The notes below the pieces were generated by a model. That model searched no databases and was not told the DNA's origin. It saw only the letters and a list, made by a program, of their open reading frames with translations. The translations under genes were made by a program, and so were the position numbers. From Angiostrongylus vasorum (Eukaryota; Nematoda; Chromadorea; Rhabditida; Metastrongylidae): DNA of 64,000 nt. Below, in pieces: positions 58,514-64,000 of this stretch (positions are counted from its first letter, which is position 1; every line of letters starts with the position of its first letter). Where the stretch lies: the NCBI GenBank assembly GCA_018806985.1, contig JADANN010000286.1:434001-498000 (forward strand), in the 5' to 3' direction.

Positions 58514-59554
58514 TTTATATTATAGTAATGACATATGCCCTTAGTATATATGTGTATACATGTAAATGGTCATACATCAGATAATCACCGCTTGCTGCCA
58601 TGTAGTTCACTTAATTATTCATTTTGTTGCTTTGTTCTCGAACGGTCAGTCGATTAATCGCGGCATTCATTGCCTTCACGTGAATGAAATGACTACTGCA
58701 CTTTGAAGCCTAAAGCTTTCTACTTTATGTTATCCATTTTAATCCTATTATGAAACTATTGGCTGATAGGCCTAGTCATTCAGCACTTAGGGTCGGGCCT
58801 TAGTTAATTTACACTCACATAGTGCAAAAACAACAGCCGCTTTCAACTTTAAATGGGCATATCTCAGATCAAAGTACACTTTGTCAATTTCAAAAAAGAG
58901 AGCTAGGATCTAAACGTCTACGCCTACATGGTGAAACATTCTTGTGTTTCTGCGACGGAATTCTGATTTTCTCTAGTTCACCAGGCTCTTAGACACACAC
59001 ACACACACTTGGTACACTTTTTCCTCGAGGCTCGTATTTCGAAAATGAAAGCGATCGAACAAGCGGCATACCGTTCATTAGAACACCATTGCGTCCCCAA
59101 ATGTCCAATATTGATGTTCATAGCCGCCAGGATTTCGTACTGGATTTCAAGAATTTGAATTTATTTTTTTATTTCGTTTAAAAAATTCTAATGCTAGACA
59201 ACTTTAAAAATCAAGTAACATCTTTACGAGGCCGTATTTATTAAGTACGTAAAACCTATTTAGACGGATAGAGCCTCTTCTATAGAGCGATCACGTCCTA
59301 AGCTCTTCAAGTGTTCGAGTTGTCGAAAAATTGTAAGCAGTTTGCAGAAAACGAACCTCGGCTCCCAAGTGTTGATGGTGAGGACTAGGATGGGCGCAGT
59401 TAGCACAGTGGTTATATTTTTTAAAAGCGACTTTCCTTTAATCTCGGCATGACTAATCAACTTGTATCTTTTCTACAAAAAATCAAAAACAAAAACTTTG
59501 TAAAAAAGATTGAAATGAGAGTACGTGAATAAATCCATACTTCCTAATGTTTTA
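58514..59554. other. No recognisable gene; (CA)n at 58994
   Basis: Intergenic sequence with a short ACACACACAC run near 58994-59008. No coding exon recognised. Confidence 0.35.
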
Positions 59555-59708
59555 CCGACCTGTGGTGGTGAAGTCCTGGAGCACACTTTGGCCAGGCTAA
59601 CCTCGGAATTCGGGACAATGGCTCAATCAGCAAATCTCCGAAAAATGGACATTATGCTGGTGCCACACAATCAGTGGGGACGGGCCGTTTAAGTATCAAG
59701 TAAGTAAG
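59555..59708 (-). repeat. SINE-B copy 8 (3' half only)
   Basis: From CTGTGGTGGTGAAGTCC through GGCTCAATCAGCAAATC to GTATCAAGTAAGTAAGG. 5' truncation is normal for retroposed SINEs. Confidence 0.75.
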
Positions 59709-60078
59709 GATAAATCCATAAGTGGCACATGAATTACAAAAATTCCTAAAAGACCATAAATTCGCAGAAAATACACATTACATAAAAAATACATGTTTCT
59801 CAGACATGTTCAGGTTAAAGGAAAGTCGGTATGTGAAATATCGCTTGTGCGCACTGTCCTAGCCCATAACGATGCCGAGTGCTGCAGCATGGATGGTCTG
59901 GAGAAAAACAAACGGCTATCAACAGACAATCAGTATCAACAACAGTCCCTCTATAGAACAGCACTTCCGAGTGAGGTTGCTTCGTTAGGGCGGTGCTATA
60001 CTGGATTCGACCCGATGCTACCACAAAGATCCACATCAGAAGAAGGAGGAACTCTGGACAATGGATTCGGACCGATGC

Positions 60079-60114
60079 GGCCCTGAGGGAGGCGAAGACG
60101 CCGAAACATTGGCC
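60079..60114 (+). ncRNA. Hammerhead-like motif with compensated stem I
   Basis: GGCC, CTGAGGG, GGCG/CGCC, GAAAC, ATT, GGCC. Stem I arms are GGCC/GGCC instead of GCT/AGC and still pair. CUGANGA ends in G rather than A and stem III is altered, so cleavage is unlikely. Confidence 0.5.
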
Positions 60115-60149
60115 AGATAATGTTTTTTATCACCATACTGTGAGCCTAT

Positions 60150-60305
60150 GAATGAAAAAACTACAACCACAAAGATGCTGAGATATTTGCCAAACTCCAG
60201 ACCGTAGGTGTCTGCAGTGGAGAATGAACACGCTATTACCCTTTCCGGAGGCAACGCGTTCACCACCACACCACTCCAGTTTTTCGTTTCACGTTTCTCT
60301 TAATC
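60150..60305 (+). repeat. Family D repeat, left part
   Basis: AACCACAAAGATGCTGAGATATTTG, CCAAACTCCAGACC, GAACACGCTATT, GGCAACGCGTTCACCACCAC. It is split from its right part (60620-60715) by SINE-A copy 11. Confidence 0.75.
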
Positions 60306-60330
60306 GTCTTTTATAGGTCCTATCAGCAAC

Positions 60331-60619
60331 CGTGTGTGGGCGCAGTGGTTCGAGGCGCCACTGCGACACACACGTGGAATCGATCCCCCGCGCCCATTAC
60401 CCACCAAGCCTTCCATCCCTCCGGGGTCGACAGATTGGTACCAGACTTGTCTGGGAGGATAGCAGCACTGGCTCGATACATCGGTAGGCCACTGCGAGTT
60501 ATTGTAAAGGGGAGATATGTATTCAATCACCTCGAACGTCACCTAATGAAGTTGGATGCTTTGCGCATCCCTCAGGGGGTTGATCAACGCCGAGAGCTTT
60601 ATTCTTTATCCTTTTATTA
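60331..60619 (+). repeat. SINE-A copy 11, inserted in family D
   Basis: Full-length copy. AGCAA precedes it (CCTATCAGCAAC) and follows it (TTAGCAATCACC), fitting a short target duplication. Confidence 0.9.
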
Positions 60620-60715
60620 GCAATCACCCGTCAACGAGATTGATCTGAAGAACACAAATCGGCATTAAACTCAGTTAAGCCGAAGCTGTAGTATAAATTA
60701 CAATTAAATCACTTT
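60620..60715 (+). repeat. Family D repeat, right part
   Basis: CAATCACCCGTCAACGAGAT, CGGCATTAAACTCAGTTAAG, GCTGTAGTATAAATTACAAT. Confidence 0.72.
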
Positions 60716-60719
60716 TTTA

Positions 60720-61145
60720 TTTACTGCCTGTTCTCTTTTCATGGCAGGGTATGATGTGAGATATAACCACAATGGTGCTGAGATACAACCACTAAGATGC
60801 TGAGATGCTTGCAAAACTGCGGACAGCAGGTGTCTGCAGTGGATAACGAACGCGCTATTACCCTTTCTGAGGGTTAACTTTTCACCACCACACCATGCGG
60901 GTCCGTCGTCTCGCCTGTCTCTCAGCTGGTTCAATCTAGTTCAATCTAGCTAGCTGAGAGACAGGCGAAACGAAGGACTCGCATGGCGTGGTGGTGAACG
61001 CGTTAGCACCGGGGAAGGATAATAGCGCGTTCGTTTTCCCACCGCAGATTCCTACGATCTAGAGTTTTGCAAATCTCCGCATCATTGTGGTTATATTTAG
61101 CATCATAGTCCGCCATGAAGAAGGAATCGGCAGTAAATAAAAAGT
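60720..61145. repeat. Family D palindrome (head-to-head pair)
   Basis: The plus copy (60720-60930) and minus copy (60950-61145) meet at a near-perfect inverted repeat: CGCCTGTCTCTCAGCTGG on the left, CTAGCTGAGAGACAGGCG on the right, about 20-bp centre. Confidence 0.85.
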
Positions 61146-62015
61146 GGCTGGATTAGAAAAAGTCTCACACCTGCAGGGTTGAGAAAAAAAATTTGTGTCT
61201 TACTTGTTTGCCACAACCTCTCTCCAATTCACAGAGGTTGGCGAGTGCCTGTGGTGATCGACTAGAGAGTGTTCTACCACAGCTATCTTAGGATTCTATG
61301 CTGAATTAGTTTGACCAGTATTCAGGGACATTTATGTGGAAGGAACAGTTATCAAATCGCAGCCGAATCTACACGTATGTTCGAAGACTATCGTGGATGA
61401 CGGATAGTCGGAATTGTTTAGTGAAAAAAACGACTGGATCTGTGTTATACGTGAAAAGGAACCGCATAGAAAAAAAGGGTACTAAATTGTTTGTATTAAT
61501 ATGTGCTCTCTAGTCGAGCACATGTTCAATGTTTCCGTGACTTTCGCTCGAACAAACATGCCAACTGCTCACGTGCAGTGCTAATTATAAATCTTTCTGA
61601 GTGATTAGGGTCCGTTGTCGTGTCGTCGTTCGAAAGAGGGCTAGTGCAGAGTTAAGGGAGCTACCGTAATTCTTAACCGGAAGTTTTTTTCCCGTTTCTA
61701 GTTACTATTTGAACTATTTTGTGTTTGCGATAGATTCTAGCATTTCATTTGATCCTATCGATAACTCGTGTCGATGATTTTTTTCTCTTTTAACTTGAAC
61801 GCGGTTTGTGAACGTATGTGATGACGTCATCTTATCTGAAGCGTGAAGAACGTAAAACTAACTGCGTAGAAGTTTTCTATTGGACTTTTTTCGCATATTC
61901 TGTTCTTTAACTTCTTGAAAAAAAACCATGGAAAAGTTTTTTAAAAAGTCATAACGCCCAAGATCCATTTGATGCGGAAATAATGGCTGTTTTGACCTTC
62001 ATATCAACTTATAAA
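61146..62015. other. No recognisable gene
   Basis: Unique-looking sequence free of the window's repeat families. No coding exon recognised. Confidence 0.3.
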
Positions 62016-62289
62016 TGGGCGCGTGTGGCGCAGTGGTTGGAGGCACCACTGCAACACGCACGTGGAATCGATCCCAGCGCCCATGGCCCACCAAGCCTTC
62101 CATTCTTCCGGGTCGGCAAATTGGTACCAGACTTGTCTGGGAGGATAGCATTACTGGCTTGATACATCGGTAGGCCACAGCGAGTCGTTGTAAAGGTCAG
62201 ATATGCATTCAATCACCTCCAACGATACCTAATGAAGTCGAATGCATGACGCACCCCCTCAGGGATTGATCATCGCCGGGAACTTTAAT
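62016..62289 (+). repeat. SINE-A copy 12
   Basis: Near-consensus head (GCGCGTGTGGCGCAGTGG) and core. It lacks the ATCCTTTT tail repeats. Confidence 0.9.
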
Positions 62290-62890
62290 GCTCACATAGA
62301 ACTTTGCAAATTAGAATAGAAATCCATTAAAGTCTGTGGGTTTCGGTAACGGCGTACAATTGGTCTCGTTCTATCAAGATCAAATTCTGATTTTCTGGTG
62401 AAGAGCAGAGACTTGGGTGGCCTGTAATGGATACCTGGTCAAATGACATTCAGTGACATTCACAAAGAAGAGAACACCATCACTGAGTTGCCGAAAAACT
62501 CTCTCCTTGACGGAGACAAGTTATAGAACCCAATGAAAGAACTGGCGGGATCCGAGTATTATGGGTAGGCGGATTTTTGTATAGTAGCAACATTGTTTGA
62601 AAAACTTTTATTTTTTCCTTTTTTTTATTTTCTGTTAGAAAAAGCACATGGAAATTAATAAATCTCAAGCCAATGCCATATCATATCAGTAAGCGGTTTG
62701 TAGCCTGAACATCCAGTAAGTATGAAGCAAAGTAACTTGCACCTACTTCAGTGCTTTGATCCCGCATCTTCAGTAGTTCGGCGAATCCATGTGGATCACC
62801 ATTCCTTTCACTTCATCGTGAACATTGTTCAGGTCAACTATATTGTTCTCTCCCATTGCGTTTACCTCTTCCTATTGCTTGGCCAGGCTA
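62290..62890. other. No recognisable gene
   Basis: Nothing identified; an 80-codon plus frame at 62722-62964 runs into SINE-A and is not credible. Confidence 0.3.
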
Positions 62891-63090
62891 TAAAGGATAA
62901 AAGGATAAAGCGCTCGGTGTTGATCAATCCCCTGAGGGATGGGCCATGCATTCGACCTCATTAAGCATCGCTAGAGGTGATTGAATGCATACCTGGCTTT
63001 TACAATAACTCGCGGTGGCCTACCGATGTATCGAGCCAGTGCTGCTATCCTCCCAGGTACCAGTCTGCCAACCCCGAAGGGATGAAAGGA
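62891..63090 (-). repeat. SINE-A copy 13 (head deleted)
   Basis: Tail TAAAGGATAAAAGGATAAAGC at the left through CCAGGTACCAGTCTGCC; the tRNA-like head is missing. Confidence 0.85.
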
Positions 63091-64000
63091 TACCTAACAA
63101 GCAAACCGGATGGGAGTTTTCCAGATCCCTTCGGTTATCATTCTCGAGCGCGATGACTGTACGTGGGGCTTCTTTACTGTTTAGAGGTCCTTTTATTTTA
63201 AAGATCGTCATATGGATTCCTTTAAGTGCGAGTAGTCTTTAGCTTTTAGATCGAACTAAGTCGACCGTGACGTTATTTAGCCTTTGACTTGCGACACTCT
63301 ACACTCTTATACGCTACTTCAACTTCAGCGAAAGGAAATCGAGGAATTTTTCCCACGGCGGTGACTTGCGATCTTGTTTGGGAGCTATTTAATCAAACCC
63401 CTAGATAGTTATATAACCCGTCTCCCAGTCATGTAATACCAGAATTTCTTCCATTTCACGCGATTATCATTCACGAATGTGTTTGCTTCCAAGTGACGGA
63501 TGAGATTCTTGGCATTGGTTTACTTTTAGTTAAGCTTCTTCTTAAATTGTATGAAAGTTACGGCATTTAGCTCTAGCCATTGCACTTTTCATTAGGCCTT
63601 TTCCGTCTCCAAGATCTTAGTTGACCTTTTTCCACAGTTTAATCCAGAGGAAATAATGATGAAATCACTCAAGAAATCACATTAAGATTAGAATAAGATG
63701 CAGTACTAATAATATAAAGAAGTCCTTAATGTTTATGTCGCCTTCCTGAGGGATAATCTGTTTTGTGGATTCCTTTCACATTTCCGATAAAAACTGCAGT
63801 TTCTACTTTTAGAAACAAAGACCTTACAGAAAAAAAGCAAGGGCAATTTTTAACACTACTGAACTGATGGCAGGAGCGAGAACGTAGTTTGTTTTTAAAA
63901 AAGGATCAATGGTCACTTCAACAAAAGATTTCTACGTCTGTGTTCGTGTCTCCGCCTATTTCTCCGATTCTTAGACAAGCCTTCAAATAGTCCTTTAGAA
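63091..64000. other. No recognisable gene
   Basis: Intergenic sequence to the window edge; nothing recognised. Confidence 0.3.

Overview
The window is intron-rich, transposon-packed nuclear DNA of a eukaryote. It most likely comes from a strongylid nematode of the hookworm type. Three things support this: a worm-type Argonaute with many short introns; RTE-like LINEs and Penelope-like elements whose protein wording I recognise from hookworm genomes; and an env-bearing BEL/Pao retrotransposon. The species call is inference, because no rRNA or mitochondrial marker is present.

Host genes. A C2H2 zinc-finger gene runs on the minus strand from 4162 to 760, and I could place twelve exons in phase. 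A worm Argonaute runs on the minus strand from 18903 to 12814, with fifteen exons in phase, about 894 residues and N, PAZ, MID and PIWI regions. It has lost the slicer residues and carries His instead of Tyr at the first MID pocket position. Two weaker host candidates are a plus-strand 3' gene end near 48580-49260 and a single first exon at 52204-52279. No operon is evident.

Mobile DNA. The largest element is a BEL/Pao LTR retrotransposon (23296-35128, minus) with 772-bp LTRs, a tRNA-Gly-type primer binding site, decayed gag-pol, an env-like glycoprotein region and a 3' ORF with four TQT motifs. It is split by a 1180-bp insert that looks like a solo LTR. RTE-type LINEs lie at 54170-57600, 9065-11850, 7552-8712, 47629-47860 and 41262-41530. 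Penelope-like elements (PLEs) lie at 4440-6130, 8715-9062, 10601-11673, 37560-38480 and 43600-44700, with smaller end fragments elsewhere. Nine short motifs matching the hammerhead ribozyme core accompany the PLE ends.

Short dispersed repeats form four families. SINE-A has 13 copies with a tRNA-like head and an ATCCTTTT-type tail. SINE-B has nine copies or fragments and SINE-C three; C shares a core with A and a 3' end with B. Family D has about nine copies, often as inverted pairs. They crowd the introns of the Argonaute and zinc-finger genes and the intergenic space.

Layout. 0-4.2 kb zinc-finger gene; 4.4-11.9 kb nested PLE and LINE debris; 12.8-18.9 kb Argonaute; 19.8-22.6 kb a tandem GC-rich repeat and SINEs; 23.3-35.1 kb BEL; 35.4-47.9 kb SINE and PLE mosaic; 48-52.3 kb sparse host sequence; 52.6-64 kb SINEs and the most complete LINE. 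Calls rest on reading translations and repeats by eye; no database search was run.
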